In this document: positions 17,383-26,349 of the stretch, one piece after another
Position numbering within the stretch: the first letter of the stretch is position 1
Layout of the letters: each line of letters begins with the position of its first letter
Translations under genes and position numbers: made by a program
Assembly: GCF_000612445.1 (NCBI RefSeq)
Contig: NZ_BALC01000001.1
Location: 496,001 to 560,000, forward strand
From: Liquorilactobacillus sucicola DSM 21376 = JCM 15457
Lineage (GTDB): Bacteria > Bacillota > Bacilli > Lactobacillales > Lactobacillaceae
Reading direction: 5' to 3'
Length of the DNA stretch: 64,000 nt
Notes under the pieces: model-generated
The model's database searches: none
What the model saw: only the letters and a program-made list of their open reading frames with translations
What the model was told of the DNA's origin: nothing

Positions 17383-17976
17383 ATGGCTAGAAAAGTGAAC
17401 AAGCAACTACACGAAAGCAAGCGAGCTGAAATTTTAAAAAACGCTCGCCAGATCCTATTAAAAAAAGGATTTGCCAATACGACGATGAAAGACATTGCAA
17501 ATGAGATCAATCTCAGCCGCAGCGGCTTATACCTTTATTTTTCATCTACAGAGGAGATAATGCAAGCAATTATTACAGAACGTGAACATAAACGCTTCGA
17601 TGTTATTAGAGAAGACATCTTACTTAACAAACCCTTTGAGAAGGTTCTGGATAGGTATCTGAAATTACAAAAAGAACGACTTCTTAATATTTCAAAGTCA
17701 TTACTAATGTCGGGGTATGAATACTATTCAGAAAATTCGCACGAGGCAACTCTGTTCTTGGGCAAAAATTTAGATGAAATGCGCAGAACCATCCTCGGTG
17801 TGCTCAATTTAGGAGTTGACCAGCAGCAAATCAACGCGGACCAATTACGTATTATCGGAGATCATTTTATTCTGACTATCGAAGGGTTAAGTGTTTTCTG
17901 CTATCTTCACCAAGCCTCAGCAGAATATATAGATAACCAGTTGGAATTATTAAAAAAATTAATAACCTATAAGTAA
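17383..17976 (+). CDS. TetR/AcrR family regulator
   Basis: 197 residues from the ATG at 17383, which has AAGGAG seven bases upstream. The N-terminal helix-turn-helix reads RAEILKNARQILLKKGFANTTMKDIA, followed by NLSRSGLYLYFSSTEEI (residues about 18-60). The C-terminal ligand domain is unassigned. The next gene, 34 bases downstream, encodes an ECF transporter S component, so the regulator probably senses the transported vitamin or a related compound. A candidate operator lies just before its start. Confidence 0.88.
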   Translation: MARKVNKQLHESKRAEILKNARQILLKKGFANTTMKDIANEINLSRSGLYLYFSSTEEIMQAIITEREHKRFDVIREDILLNKPFEKVLDRYLKLQKERLLNISKSLLMSGYEYYSENSHEATLFLGKNLDEMRRTILGVLNLGVDQQQINADQLRIIGDHFILTIEGLSVFCYLHQASAEYIDNQLELLKKLITYK

Positions 17977-18010
17977 AACAGGTTACAAAATAATAGAGAA
18001 GGAATCTTAT

Positions 18011-18613
18011 ATGACAGAAAATAGAAAAAAAATTCGGCGTATCACTATTTCAGGAATAGTAATGGCAATAATAATTGCCCAAAGTCTCTTTCCAATGCTT
18101 GGCTATATTCCACTTGGAGTAATCAATTTAACCACTATTCATATTACTGTTATCATTGTTGGGATTCTTTTTGGATCCTTCGAAGGGACTATTGCGGGTA
18201 CAACTTGGGGAGTTTTTTCTTTTATCAACGCATGGACAAGACCAACAAGCCTTGTTCAAACACTTGTATTCACCAATCCTTTAGTTTCTGTTGTTCCACG
18301 CATCATTGTTGGGATTTTAGCTGCGATTATTTTCAAAAGGCTTGCGCACTTCAATCTAGCTGTTCGCGCAGCATTAACTGCCATAATATGTTCGCTTCTT
18401 AATACGGTTCTTGTTCTGGGAACTATTTATGTGGGCTACCGTACCCCTGCTGTTGCACATGCATATGGTCTCAAAGACAGTAGTCTACTGGGGAATCTAC
18501 TTCTTGGTGTTGTGGGAACCAATGGTATTCCAGAAGCACTTCTAGCAGCAGTTGTTGTTCCAATTATTGTTAAAGCTCTCTCGACAGCTTTACACAAAAA
18601 CAATCTTGATTAA
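18011..18613 (+). CDS. ECF transporter S component
   Basis: 200 residues, six membrane segments. The early stretch MLGYIPLGVINLTTIHITVIIVGILFGSFEGTIAG resembles the ECF S-component family containing pantothenate and related vitamin carriers (PF12822-like). It would bind a vitamin or cofactor precursor and dock to a shared EcfAA'T module encoded elsewhere. It is cotranscribed with the upstream TetR gene. The ligand is not readable; a pantothenate-type ligand is only a guess from the PLGxxNxTTIHI segment. A strong terminator follows. Confidence 0.82.
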   Translation: MTENRKKIRRITISGIVMAIIIAQSLFPMLGYIPLGVINLTTIHITVIIVGILFGSFEGTIAGTTWGVFSFINAWTRPTSLVQTLVFTNPLVSVVPRIIVGILAAIIFKRLAHFNLAVRAALTAIICSLLNTVLVLGTIYVGYRTPAVAHAYGLKDSSLLGNLLLGVVGTNGIPEALLAAVVVPIIVKALSTALHKNNLD

Positions 18614-18628
18614 AAAACATGAATTGAA

Positions 18629-18740
18629 GTGGAGCTAGGTCAAAAGTTAAATTCTGACCTAGCTCCACTTTTTATTCCGTATAAACATGCTCCATGAGTC
18701 AAAATATTTTACCTGACCCGCATTACTCATCGCAAAGCAC
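18629..18740 (+). terminator. Terminator and divergent copy of the dispersed repeat
   Basis: GTGGAGCTAGGTCA (18629-18642) pairs perfectly with TGACCTAGCTCCAC (18655-18668), followed by TTTTT. The flanking ATTCCGTATAAACATGCTCCATGAGTC is a divergent member of the family seen at 32289, 34303 and 47971. Confidence 0.85.
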
Positions 18741-19147
18741 CTGTTATATCCGTGATTTCACGATAGTACTCAAATTCTCCTGACTTCTGTCTCACTACCT
18801 ATGAAATTAATATTTTAATAGCATTGCAAGTTTAGGGTTTTGAATACTGTTTTTATGATATTTGCATAAGGCAAGTTTTCTGAAAATGTACTTTAATTTT
18901 GGTTTAATTTTCAACTTTGATCTTTTTAATTAAGTATAAAACTGTATCAAATAAGGAATTATGGCAAACATTAATTATTGGCCTGTCTTCTTATTAATTA
19001 TTGCATTATACAATTTTGCTATCAATACATTCAATAGTGGCAATATCTATTTGTGCAGTCACACTACTAATATAGCGTTTATGTTTTTAAATTATGCTTG
19101 GCTTAATCAAAAAAATTTTGCGCAGTTGCTAATCCAACAGTATTAAT
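18741..19147. other. Gene-free stretch
   Basis: AT-rich sequence between the ECF S component and the dehydrogenase. A 61-codon open frame at 18961-19146 has no ribosome binding site and is not credible. No repeat or RNA motif was seen. Confidence 0.6.
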
Positions 19148-20110
19148 TTAAACGACTACGTTTTTGGGCTTACCATCCAAGAATGCTTTTATGTTATAAA
19201 AACATATTTGCAATAAACGCTGTCTTGTTTCGACAGGTGCCCAAGCAATATGAGGTGTGATAAAGCAATTTTTAGCTGAGAGTAAAGGATTATCATTCTT
19301 AATTGGTTCGGTCGAAACAACATCTACCCCTGCTGCTGAGATTTCCCCGCTGTTTAAAGCGGCAGCAACGTCTTTTTCATTTAACAGCCCTCCCCGAGCT
19401 GTGTTAAGCAAGATAACTCCATTCTTCATTTTGGAGATTTTTTGTTTATCAATGAAATTAGTCGTTTCTTTTGTTTGTGGAATGTGTAAACTGATAATAT
19501 CAGACTCTGCCAGCAAACTAGCTAATGAAACTTGTTTTGCCCAAGAGTCATTGTGTTCCTTAGGCCGGTGATTATAGAAAATGATTTTCATTCCTAAAGC
19601 GTGTGCAATACGTGCAGTTGCCTGAGCAATTCTTCCAAAGCCGATCAAGCCGAATGTTTTGCCAGCTAATTCAAGTAATGGAGCTTTACGAAAAGTAAAG
19701 TCGGGCCCCTTCTCCCATTCCCCCTCATGAACTGCGGTATTGTGCAGCCCAACCTGATTAGTTATCTCAAGTAACAAAGCAAAAGCAGCTTGTGCGACTG
19801 CCTCTGTTCCATACGCCGGTATGTTAGTAACTATGATATTCTTTTCTTGTGCGGCTTCCGTATCAATCACATTGTACCCAGTTGCTAAAACCCCGATATA
19901 TTTAAGATTGGGTGCTTTTTCCATGACCTGTCGGTCGATGGGTGTTTTATTGGTGAAAACTATTTCTGCCTCGCCAATTCGTTTTAGAATTTCAGTGGTA
20001 TCAGAGTAAGATGTCCGGTCATAGACCGTTAAATCACCTAACTTTTCAAATTCCTCCCAGCTTAAGTCACCAGGATTTAACGCATAACCATCCAAAACTA
20101 CTAATTTCAT
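19148..20110 (-). CDS. D-2-hydroxyacid dehydrogenase (glycerate dehydrogenase-like)
   Basis: 320 residues. The NAD-binding motif is GLIGFGRIAQATARIA (about 150-165). Active-site residues fit the family: Arg in LLNTARGGLLNE, Glu in AGVDVVSTEP, His in TPHIAWAP. It reduces a 2-keto acid such as hydroxypyruvate or glyoxylate with NAD(P)H. The closest style is glycerate dehydrogenase/hydroxypyruvate reductase rather than D-lactate dehydrogenase. GAAGGA precedes the ATG. It is monocistronic. Confidence 0.9.
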   Translation of the reverse strand: MKLVVLDGYALNPGDLSWEEFEKLGDLTVYDRTSYSDTTEILKRIGEAEIVFTNKTPIDRQVMEKAPNLKYIGVLATGYNVIDTEAAQEKNIIVTNIPAYGTEAVAQAAFALLLEITNQVGLHNTAVHEGEWEKGPDFTFRKAPLLELAGKTFGLIGFGRIAQATARIAHALGMKIIFYNHRPKEHNDSWAKQVSLASLLAESDIISLHIPQTKETTNFIDKQKISKMKNGVILLNTARGGLLNEKDVAAALNSGEISAAGVDVVSTEPIKNDNPLLSAKNCFITPHIAWAPVETRQRLLQICFYNIKAFLDGKPKNVVV

Positions 20111-20216
20111 TATATATCCTTCCTTTCAGATTGTACCTGTTGCGAAAAGCTTCCGAACTCTGCTGCAAATTCAGCTGCAATATCCGGGGAAACAAAAGAT
20201 TTTATTTTTATATAAT

Positions 20217-20660
20217 CTACTGGTCAGTCTCAGAATAAACTTGGATACCCGCATTTTTTAAAATACATGCAGTAACACCAGTTCCTAACAATAGATGTCC
20301 GTCAAAATTACCACTATAAACATTGTTTACACCGCAAGAAGGGCTATTTTCCTTCAAAAAAGCAGCTTGGACCTTATTTTTAAGTGCAATCTTCAGGACC
20401 ATTCGTGCACCGCTTATATAGCTGGCAGTCACATCTTTACCATTATTTTCCCTGACACGTGCCATCCCATCTAGAACATTCTGTGCGTTGCCGCCAACAA
20501 TTTCCGCCGCCGGTCTTGGAATAGCAAAACCAGCCATTATTTCCGGACAAACTGTAATGGCCTGTCCATGTGACGCGAGCCAGCTAATCACATCATTTTG
20601 TGCACTAGTTCCATTATAACGCACTTTAAAACCAGCTAAACACGAACTCACTAATATCAA
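20217..20660 (-). CDS. DUF523 family protein
   Basis: 147 residues with the DUF523 signatures ILVSSCLAGFKVRYNG at the N-terminus, VCPEIMAGFAIPRPAAEI, and FLKENSPSCGV. The conserved cysteines (SCLAG, VCPE, SCGV) suggest a metal or Fe-S site, known only from pattern. The start is TTG at 20660, with GAGG ten bases upstream. The family is widespread and uncharacterised. It is a single gene upstream of the dehydrogenase, 100 bases away on the same strand. Confidence 0.88.
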   Translation of the reverse strand: MILVSSCLAGFKVRYNGTSAQNDVISWLASHGQAITVCPEIMAGFAIPRPAAEIVGGNAQNVLDGMARVRENNGKDVTASYISGARMVLKIALKNKVQAAFLKENSPSCGVNNVYSGNFDGHLLLGTGVTACILKNAGIQVYSETDQ

Positions 20661-20805
20661 TTTTCATCGACCTCACTTAAATTAAAGCACACAGACAAGA
20701 GAGAGTCCCGCCGCTGCGCAAGCTTTTCAATTACATGACAGTATACCACATATGCTAAAATACCAGCGCTCATTAAAACTAGTCGCAAGAATTTTTTTAA
20801 GCCTG

Positions 20806-20834
20806 TTGACATACTGTTTTAAATTAAGTATACT
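20806..20834 (+). promoter_or_regulatory. Promoter of the T-box operon
   Basis: TTGACA (20806-20811) and TATACT (20829-20834) with 17-base spacing, 28 bases before the stem I of the T-box leader. Confidence 0.8.
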
Positions 20835-20861
20835 GCAATAAATTAACAAATGATTATAAAA

Positions 20862-21125
20862 CGTTGAGAGGAAAAGTATATTTACTCATTTTTAAAGAGA
20901 GCCTGATGACGGTGTGAACAGGTAAAAATGACTGATTGAAAGTAATCCTTGAGTTATTACTGCGACGATATCAATATTGAAGTGGTGATTGGGTTTGCCC
21001 ATTACAGCAAGTACGCATGAACACGTGCGTAAGAGATGCGCTCTCAATAATTGAGTTGCAAGTTAAGGTGGTACCGCGTTAAAAACGCCCTTTAGATTAT
21101 ACAAATCTAGAGGGTGTTTTTTATT
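20862..21125 (+). promoter_or_regulatory. T-box riboswitch, predicted valine specifier (GUA)
   Basis: The leader has the stem I AG-rich bulge AAAGAGAG, the loop GACGGTGTGAA, the T-box sequence AAGGTGGTACCGCG (21065-21078) and a terminator (ACGCCCTTTAGATT against AATCTAGAGGGTGT, then T6). By alignment to the glyQS leader (GAAA-GGC-AUUCUUGAG), the sequence GAAA-GTA-ATCCTTGAG puts the specifier at 20942-20944, GUA, valine. The UGGU of the T-box pairs with discriminator A, consistent with tRNA-Val. Uncharged tRNA would allow readthrough into the lyase-like genes. Confidence 0.9.
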
Positions 21126-21171
21126 TATTATAATCATTTTTTAATTTAGACAAGAAAGGATGATGAATTTC

Positions 21172-21894
21172 ATGGAAACAGAGATGATTATTCCAGCAGC
21201 AGTTGATGCTATCAAGCTGCAAGAGCTGGAAAAGGTACCAAGTAAGACTGTGTTTATTAGCGCACGTTTGCTAGCTCGTCAATTCTTAGGACAGGACAAC
21301 GAGGGACTTCTATGCTTGTCGGAGTATGCTAATTTTTTACGGTATTTAAGGTTGACTACTTCATTGAGCCTTCTTGCTGATGGACAGTCTGGTTTTGGAA
21401 ATGCATTGAATACATACTACACTGCTGGTGAATTAGCACGTTCTGGAGCCGATCAGATGATCTTAAATGATCAAACCTTCCCTGCACATAGTCGTCAAGC
21501 ACAACCCCCTGTTTCGATATTGGACTTTGTAGGTAAATTGAAAGCGGCACAGGATGGTTTAAAAACAAGCTCAACGGAATTGATCGTGAAACTTGACGGT
21601 ATTCAATACTACGGCATTGCTGGTATCGAAGAAAGACTAAAAATTGCGGCAAAACTTGAGGCACAAGCAGTTGTGATCGGTCACTTGAGTCCTAATTTAT
21701 TTTTAAAGTTACAAAATAAAATCTCACTGAAAAATATTGGCTTAGCCCAAGATAACAGTCTTATTCCAAAAACTGAACTTGCGCAAGCTCAGCCGGCATT
21801 TGTCATAGCAACAAATGAAGCGATTGAAAATCAAAAAAATGAAGCAATGCGCTTCATTTCATACATGGAGGAAAAGCAAAATGCAAAAATTTGA
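21172..21894 (+). CDS. Divergent isocitrate lyase/PEP mutase superfamily protein, likely catalytically degenerate
   Basis: 240 residues from the ATG at 21172; ATGs at 21160 and 21163 lie too close to the AAAGG site. The segment SLSLLADGQSGFGNALNTYYTAGELARSGADQMILND aligns with ADADTGYGD...GAAGLFLED of the next gene product. The metal-binding acidic residues and the catalytic Cys loop (KRCGH in the paralogue) are absent. It is therefore a TIM-barrel relative with altered or no lyase activity, perhaps a regulatory partner. It overlaps the next start by 14 bases, so the two are translationally coupled under a T-box. Confidence 0.7.
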   Translation: METEMIIPAAVDAIKLQELEKVPSKTVFISARLLARQFLGQDNEGLLCLSEYANFLRYLRLTTSLSLLADGQSGFGNALNTYYTAGELARSGADQMILNDQTFPAHSRQAQPPVSILDFVGKLKAAQDGLKTSSTELIVKLDGIQYYGIAGIEERLKIAAKLEAQAVVIGHLSPNLFLKLQNKISLKNIGLAQDNSLIPKTELAQAQPAFVIATNEAIENQKNEAMRFISYMEEKQNAKI

Positions 21895-22813
21895 TCAACT
21901 CAGAAAAACATTTGACAAAGCTGTCCACACAGACAATCAAATCACTAACATGATAGTTACACCTGATAGCCTCTCTGCCAGAATTGCAGAAAAGTTAGGA
22001 TTCAAGGCTATTTTTGCTGCTGGATATGCAACAAGCGCGAGTAACTTGGCAATGCCCGATCGCGGGATTGCTGATTTTTCAATTATGTTGAATAAATGTC
22101 GTGAAATTGTGAATGCTGTTAATATCCCAGTTTTCGCAGATGCAGATACTGGTTATGGTGACTTGGACAATATTCGGCGCACTGTCCGAAGTTATGAATC
22201 AATTGGTGCAGCTGGGCTCTTTCTTGAAGACCAAAAATGGCCTAAACGCTGTGGCCATATGGCCGGCAAGAGCGTCGAATCAACAGAAGTCCTAGTTGAG
22301 AAAATAAAAACGGCTGTAAAGTCAAGAAAAAATCAGGATTTCTTAATTATGTCACGCACGGATGCACGTGCTGTTTATGGCTTAAAAGAAGCAATTGAGC
22401 GCAGCCAGCAATATTTAAAAGCCGGAGCTGATTTAATTTTTATCGAAGCACCGCAGAGTATAGCTGAATTGAGAGAAATTGCCGCAGCTTTCCCTAAGAC
22501 ACCGTTAATGGCGAACATGATTGAAGGTGGGGCTACTCCAATGCTGACTTCTGGAGAACTGCGTAAACTAGGGTTCAGAATAGTCGTTCATCCGACTGCT
22601 TTGACCTATGCACATACATATGCAACTGAGGAGTTACTCTCTACTTTAAAGAAAAAAGGGACAACTGTTACCGAACAAGATAAAATGCTGACTTTTGATC
22701 GTTTCAACAATTTTATTGGTCTCGATAAAGTTAATCACAGGGAGCAGCAATACTCAGCAACTAAAATGAACCAAGTTCTTAAAGGCTTGAATATTAAGGA
22801 GGAATCCCATTAA
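21881..22813 (+). CDS. Isocitrate lyase/PEP mutase family enzyme
   Basis: 310 residues from ATG at 21881 (GGAGG ten bases upstream). The signatures are complete: FAAGYATSASNLAMPD, the metal motif FADADTGYGD, the catalytic loop KRCGHMAGK and MSRTDAR. This superfamily includes oxaloacetate decarboxylases, methylisocitrate and dimethylmalate lyases, and carboxyphosphonoenolpyruvate mutases. The substrate cannot be read, but it should be a 2-methyl- or 2-keto-dicarboxylate. Its stop overlaps the next start (TAATG). T-box control by valine starvation suggests a branched-chain link. Confidence 0.85.
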   Translation: MQKFDQLRKTFDKAVHTDNQITNMIVTPDSLSARIAEKLGFKAIFAAGYATSASNLAMPDRGIADFSIMLNKCREIVNAVNIPVFADADTGYGDLDNIRRTVRSYESIGAAGLFLEDQKWPKRCGHMAGKSVESTEVLVEKIKTAVKSRKNQDFLIMSRTDARAVYGLKEAIERSQQYLKAGADLIFIEAPQSIAELREIAAAFPKTPLMANMIEGGATPMLTSGELRKLGFRIVVHPTALTYAHTYATEELLSTLKKKGTTVTEQDKMLTFDRFNNFIGLDKVNHREQQYSATKMNQVLKGLNIKEESH

Positions 22814-23973
22814 TGAAGAATGAAGAATCTTATTTGCAAAACAAATTGAACACATCAAAGGAATCGCCGTTGTTTTATAAAGTTTTTGCACTAGTTGTTG
22901 CGGGAATGATGATTGACGCTGGTGATGTTTATATGTCCAGTGCAGTGAATGCTGACATGCTTGCACAACATTTTGCAACTCTAAAGCAAAGCTCACTTTT
23001 CTTATCTGCTGGTTTTTTAGGTCTATTTATAGGTTCTCTTGCTGCAGGATTCATCGGTGATCTATGGGGACGTAAAAGAGCCTATCAATTGAACTTACTT
23101 TTGTTTGGCCTGTTTACTTTTATTGGAGCTTTTGCACCAAATATTTATTTTTTGATTCTTTTTCGCTTTGTTTCAGCTTGTGGCTTAGGAGCTGAAATTG
23201 TTACCGGCTATTCCTTGATCAATGAGTTTGCCCCTGTAAAAACACGTGGTCGTTGGTCTGGTGCAACTGCTGTTATTGCTAACTTGGGTGCTCCACTAGC
23301 CTTAATTTTAGCAACTTGTTTTATTCCTAGATATTCATGGCGCTCCATGTTTTTGATTATTGGTGCGGCAGCACTTATTCTATGGATCATTCGCCGCAAT
23401 TTTCCTGAATCTCCGCGCTGGTTGATCGCCAAAGGAAAATATGATGAAGCCAACAAAATAATTTCTGCTTTAAAAATTAACGGTTCATATCCAGAAAGCG
23501 AGACAAAAACAACGCAGCAACCGAAAACTCCTGATTTGAAGCGTGGATTATTTATTTCAATCATTGCCGTTTCAGCAGTTATGGTTTCACAATATACATT
23601 TACATCTTGGGCCCCGACTTTACTGATTGAAAAAGGTGTCAACATTGTTCATTCTCTAGGGTACTCAATGATCATGATGATCGGTGCACCTGTTGGAGCA
23701 TTGATTGGTGCAGTACTTGTTGATTGGATAGGTCGAAAGAAAACAATTATTCCAACTTTTATTATTTCTGCTACGTTAGGCTTGCTGTACACCCAACAGA
23801 GTTCTCCAGTGATGATAGTTACAATTGGTTTCCTGTTGACGATGACCTTTTATATCTTGATGGCTTCCGTGGTAGGTGTTTACGTATCCGAACTATTTGC
23901 CACTGGTTTTCGTTTTCGAGGTGCTGGTATAGCGAATTTTGTGATTTTAAAAGTTGAACAGAGCCAGTTATAA
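22813..23973 (+). CDS. MFS transporter, C-terminally truncated
   Basis: 386 residues, shorter than the usual 430-460. It is a sugar/acid-porter-type MFS protein: GFIGDLWGRKRAYQ (motif A), RFVSACGLGAEIVTGYSLINEFAP, PESPRWLIAKGKYDEA, and VDWIGRKK in the second half. The last helices are missing: after GAGIANF the sequence turns into unrelated VILKVEQSQL and stops 27 bases before an IS remnant. The likely cause is an insertion or deletion linked to the mobile element. It is third in the T-box operon and would carry the substrate of the lyase-like enzymes. Confidence 0.78.
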   Translation: MKNEESYLQNKLNTSKESPLFYKVFALVVAGMMIDAGDVYMSSAVNADMLAQHFATLKQSSLFLSAGFLGLFIGSLAAGFIGDLWGRKRAYQLNLLLFGLFTFIGAFAPNIYFLILFRFVSACGLGAEIVTGYSLINEFAPVKTRGRWSGATAVIANLGAPLALILATCFIPRYSWRSMFLIIGAAALILWIIRRNFPESPRWLIAKGKYDEANKIISALKINGSYPESETKTTQQPKTPDLKRGLFISIIAVSAVMVSQYTFTSWAPTLLIEKGVNIVHSLGYSMIMMIGAPVGALIGAVLVDWIGRKKTIIPTFIISATLGLLYTQQSSPVMIVTIGFLLTMTFYILMASVVGVYVSELFATGFRFRGAGIANFVILKVEQSQL

Positions 23974-23999
23974 AACTTTTTTAAATAAAAGAAAGACCG

Positions 24000-24400
24000 T
24001 CAACCTTGAATTACACTAACCCTTGTCGACATGCCAAATAATATAATTTTATCCGATTTGGTTAAACGGCTGAACTCCAGTATTCTATTGGAATTTGGCC
24101 GTTTTTTGTGTTTTTCGGTCGCAATAATTATAATAATGAATTCCTTGTTCAACCAGTTGTTCAAGTTCCTCCAAATTTTTTTCATGAAATTCCTTAAATC
24201 TGCTAGGCCATATTTTAGATATTTCTGACGTCACTCCGAAATTTCATATTTCCTTGATAATGTCACTAACGACGTATCTAAATGTTCCAACTTATCAAGT
24301 ATTTCCAATTTCTTAAGTACAGTAAATTTAGATCTGGACATACAAAAAACCCTCCATAATCAACGAATGAAATTTATAGTATTTCATCTGTTAATTACAA
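24000..24400 (-). mobile_element. Internally deleted IS3-family-like element
   Basis: On the minus strand an orfA-like start (ATG at 24341, GGAGGG upstream) reads MSRSKFTVLKKLEILDKL, then SLVTLSRKYEIS, and stops near 24260. It is joined to a transposase C-terminus, RFKEFHEKNLEELEQLVEQ then GIHYYNYCDRK. One frame shift in an A-run leads to NGQIPIEYWSSAV and a stop, matching the usual IS3 ending (NGLSPVEYR-like). Most of orfB is missing. It abuts the truncated MFS gene. The family assignment is from motif resemblance only; the ends are not precisely defined. Confidence 0.6.
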
Positions 24401-24516
24401 AGGGATTATCGCAGATTAAATATCCCATCTTGAGGATTCACTACAGTTTGCTGGTTTTTCAATACTAATGATAGAATTAATTTGCAAGAAAATTGTTAAC
24501 ATTCGATAAGTAATTT

Positions 24517-25605
24517 TTATTTTTTACGTGGACTGATAAAAAAAGATTCATTGATAATAAATCTTTTTTGTTCAAAATTTAGCCGCGCTTCTAAACCATA
24601 AGGAACAATGGCGCGTGGATATGCATGACCGAAGTTAACGTTGAATAGGATTGGTGTCTTTGATTCGGCAGTTACGCTGCTTATTATTTTTTTATATTCC
24701 GCATAATGTGCTTCATCCTGGGGCTTGCCCACAACAATAGCTTTTACAACCTTAAAAATGCCACGTTTTTTTAATGCCATGAGCATTTTTTGATACAGTG
24801 CTGGAGCTGGCTTTTCTTCACTTGTTTCAATAAAAAGTATTTTACCCTTCCATTCATCAAGTGAAGGAAAGAGTTTGTATCTCTCTGCGACGGACTTTTC
24901 ATCAGAATAACGGTCACCTTCTAAAATATCATAAAGACTATCAAGGCAACCACCTAACAAACGACCTGTAACAGTTCCTTTGCCGCGCAGAACCTCATAG
25001 CCGTTTATCTCCTTATGTCTGATGCGCTTTGTTCCGAGCGCTTTCTTTGAAAAATCTTTTCGTTCTTCGCACCAGTAAGGACTTGATTTAATTTCCAAAT
25101 GGTCCCTTTTTTCAAAGTAACGTAAAAAGTAACTTTTAGTAAAACTCAGCATATTTGTTTCCATTTCAGCAAGATCGTTGATAAAGTTCGGCCCATAAAA
25201 AGTAACCATGCCTAGTTTGTAAAACATAAGGTGATTGATTGTTGTGTCCGAAAATCCTGTAAAAATCTTCGGATCTCTTTTTATATCTTTTCTAAACAGC
25301 GGGTCATCAACTAAGTATTGCGTTAACCGATAAGTATCATCTCCACCGATAGCACAGATTACACCTCTTATTGACCTGTCATGAAAAGCGTTTTTCAAAT
25401 CCGCAGCACGAGCTTCAGGGTGATCCTTAAGATACGCAATCCCCTTTAATGCATTAGGCATAAAAATAGGTTCTAATCCCATTTCTAATAATCTCTTTTT
25501 GCCTTGTTCCAACTCATGTTCACAAAATGATTCTCCTAAAGTGCCTGCTGATAAACTGACAATCGCTACTTTGTCTCCGCCTTTTAATGCTTGCGGTTTT
25601 TTCAC
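24517..25605 (-). CDS. S66 family (LD-carboxypeptidase/MccF-like) protein
   Basis: 362 residues from the GTG at 25605, chosen because AGGAGGAGG lies just upstream. S66 features: DKVAIVSLSAGTLG near the N-terminus, the region VICAIGGDDTYRLTQYL, then FSDTTINHLMFYKLG and, late, ETSEEKPAPALYQKMLMALK and NVNFGHAYPRAIVPYG. The usual nucleophile serine position in IGG(x)xS is occupied by DDT here, so activity on muropeptides or microcin-type amides should be checked. A decayed relative exists at 56534-56986. Confidence 0.82.
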   Translation of the reverse strand: MKKPQALKGGDKVAIVSLSAGTLGESFCEHELEQGKKRLLEMGLEPIFMPNALKGIAYLKDHPEARAADLKNAFHDRSIRGVICAIGGDDTYRLTQYLVDDPLFRKDIKRDPKIFTGFSDTTINHLMFYKLGMVTFYGPNFINDLAEMETNMLSFTKSYFLRYFEKRDHLEIKSSPYWCEERKDFSKKALGTKRIRHKEINGYEVLRGKGTVTGRLLGGCLDSLYDILEGDRYSDEKSVAERYKLFPSLDEWKGKILFIETSEEKPAPALYQKMLMALKKRGIFKVVKAIVVGKPQDEAHYAEYKKIISSVTAESKTPILFNVNFGHAYPRAIVPYGLEARLNFEQKRFIINESFFISPRKK

Positions 25606-25695
25606 TGCACCCTCCTCCTTTTGAAACAATTTATCTCAAACCTATGAATTCTCAGTACTTTTTTAACAGAAAAATAATTTTTTCGTCAAAAAAGC

Positions 25696-26214
25696 TTAGT
25701 TAGAGTTCATTTTTTTATAAATAGAGGCAATAAACTTGCCTTTGAAAGCTATATATTTTTCGATATTATTTGGAAAAAGTTCAGCTCCTCTTTGCTTTAT
25801 AGCCCCATATTCTGCGCAATCTGCAGGATGCTGCTGTAAATAATTTCGTAAAAAGAGATGCTTATGCAGTTCTTTTGAAAAAACTGGGCAAACATAGAGA
25901 TGATGCAAATAAAATGGACTTGCAGATGTATCATACTTAAAAGCATGTCGATCTTTAATCCCTAAGTCACCTTCATAGTTGTAACCTAGATTAGAGAGAA
26001 TATGTTTTAGCTCTTCGAAATTTGAATAGTCACGGATGACAACGTCAAGATCAATAATAGGTTTGGCACTCAATCCTGGAACAGCCGTACTGCCCACATG
26101 CTCAATTCTAAGAATCAATGATCCTATCTCCTTATTCAAAAATATTCGAATTCGTTCAAATGCGATAGGCCAATATTCATTGTAAGGCTCTACAACAATA
26201 TTTCTTGTTTTCAT
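25696..26214 (-). CDS. GrpB/UPF0157 family nucleotidyltransferase-fold protein
   Basis: 172 residues from the ATG at 26214, which begins the conserved MKTRNIVVEPYNEYWPIAFE. The family motif IEHVGSTAVPGLSAKPIIDLDVVI is complete; HVGSTAVPGL and D-x-D mark the polymerase-beta-like fold. HAFKYDTSASPFYLHHLYVCP and YLQQHPADCAEYGAIK follow. Proteins of this family are uncharacterised; some are fused to CoaE. An earlier in-frame start gives a 27-residue extension without homology. Confidence 0.87.
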   Translation of the reverse strand: MKTRNIVVEPYNEYWPIAFERIRIFLNKEIGSLILRIEHVGSTAVPGLSAKPIIDLDVVIRDYSNFEELKHILSNLGYNYEGDLGIKDRHAFKYDTSASPFYLHHLYVCPVFSKELHKHLFLRNYLQQHPADCAEYGAIKQRGAELFPNNIEKYIAFKGKFIASIYKKMNSN

Positions 26215-26349
26215 GTTAACACTCTTTCTGAATGTATTATATAGTTCATATTCTCGAAGTTTAACAACGTCTAAAAGGCAATGACTGAGTAACAAATCAT
26301 GTTATTTTGCAAAGCTCATGCCTGTTTAACATTAATAATAAAACACAAA

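Noticed and set aside
18961-19146. 61-codon open frame (MANINYWPVFLLIIALYNFA...) on the plus strand
   Set aside because: No ribosome binding site, no family resemblance, AT-rich sequence; likely chance.
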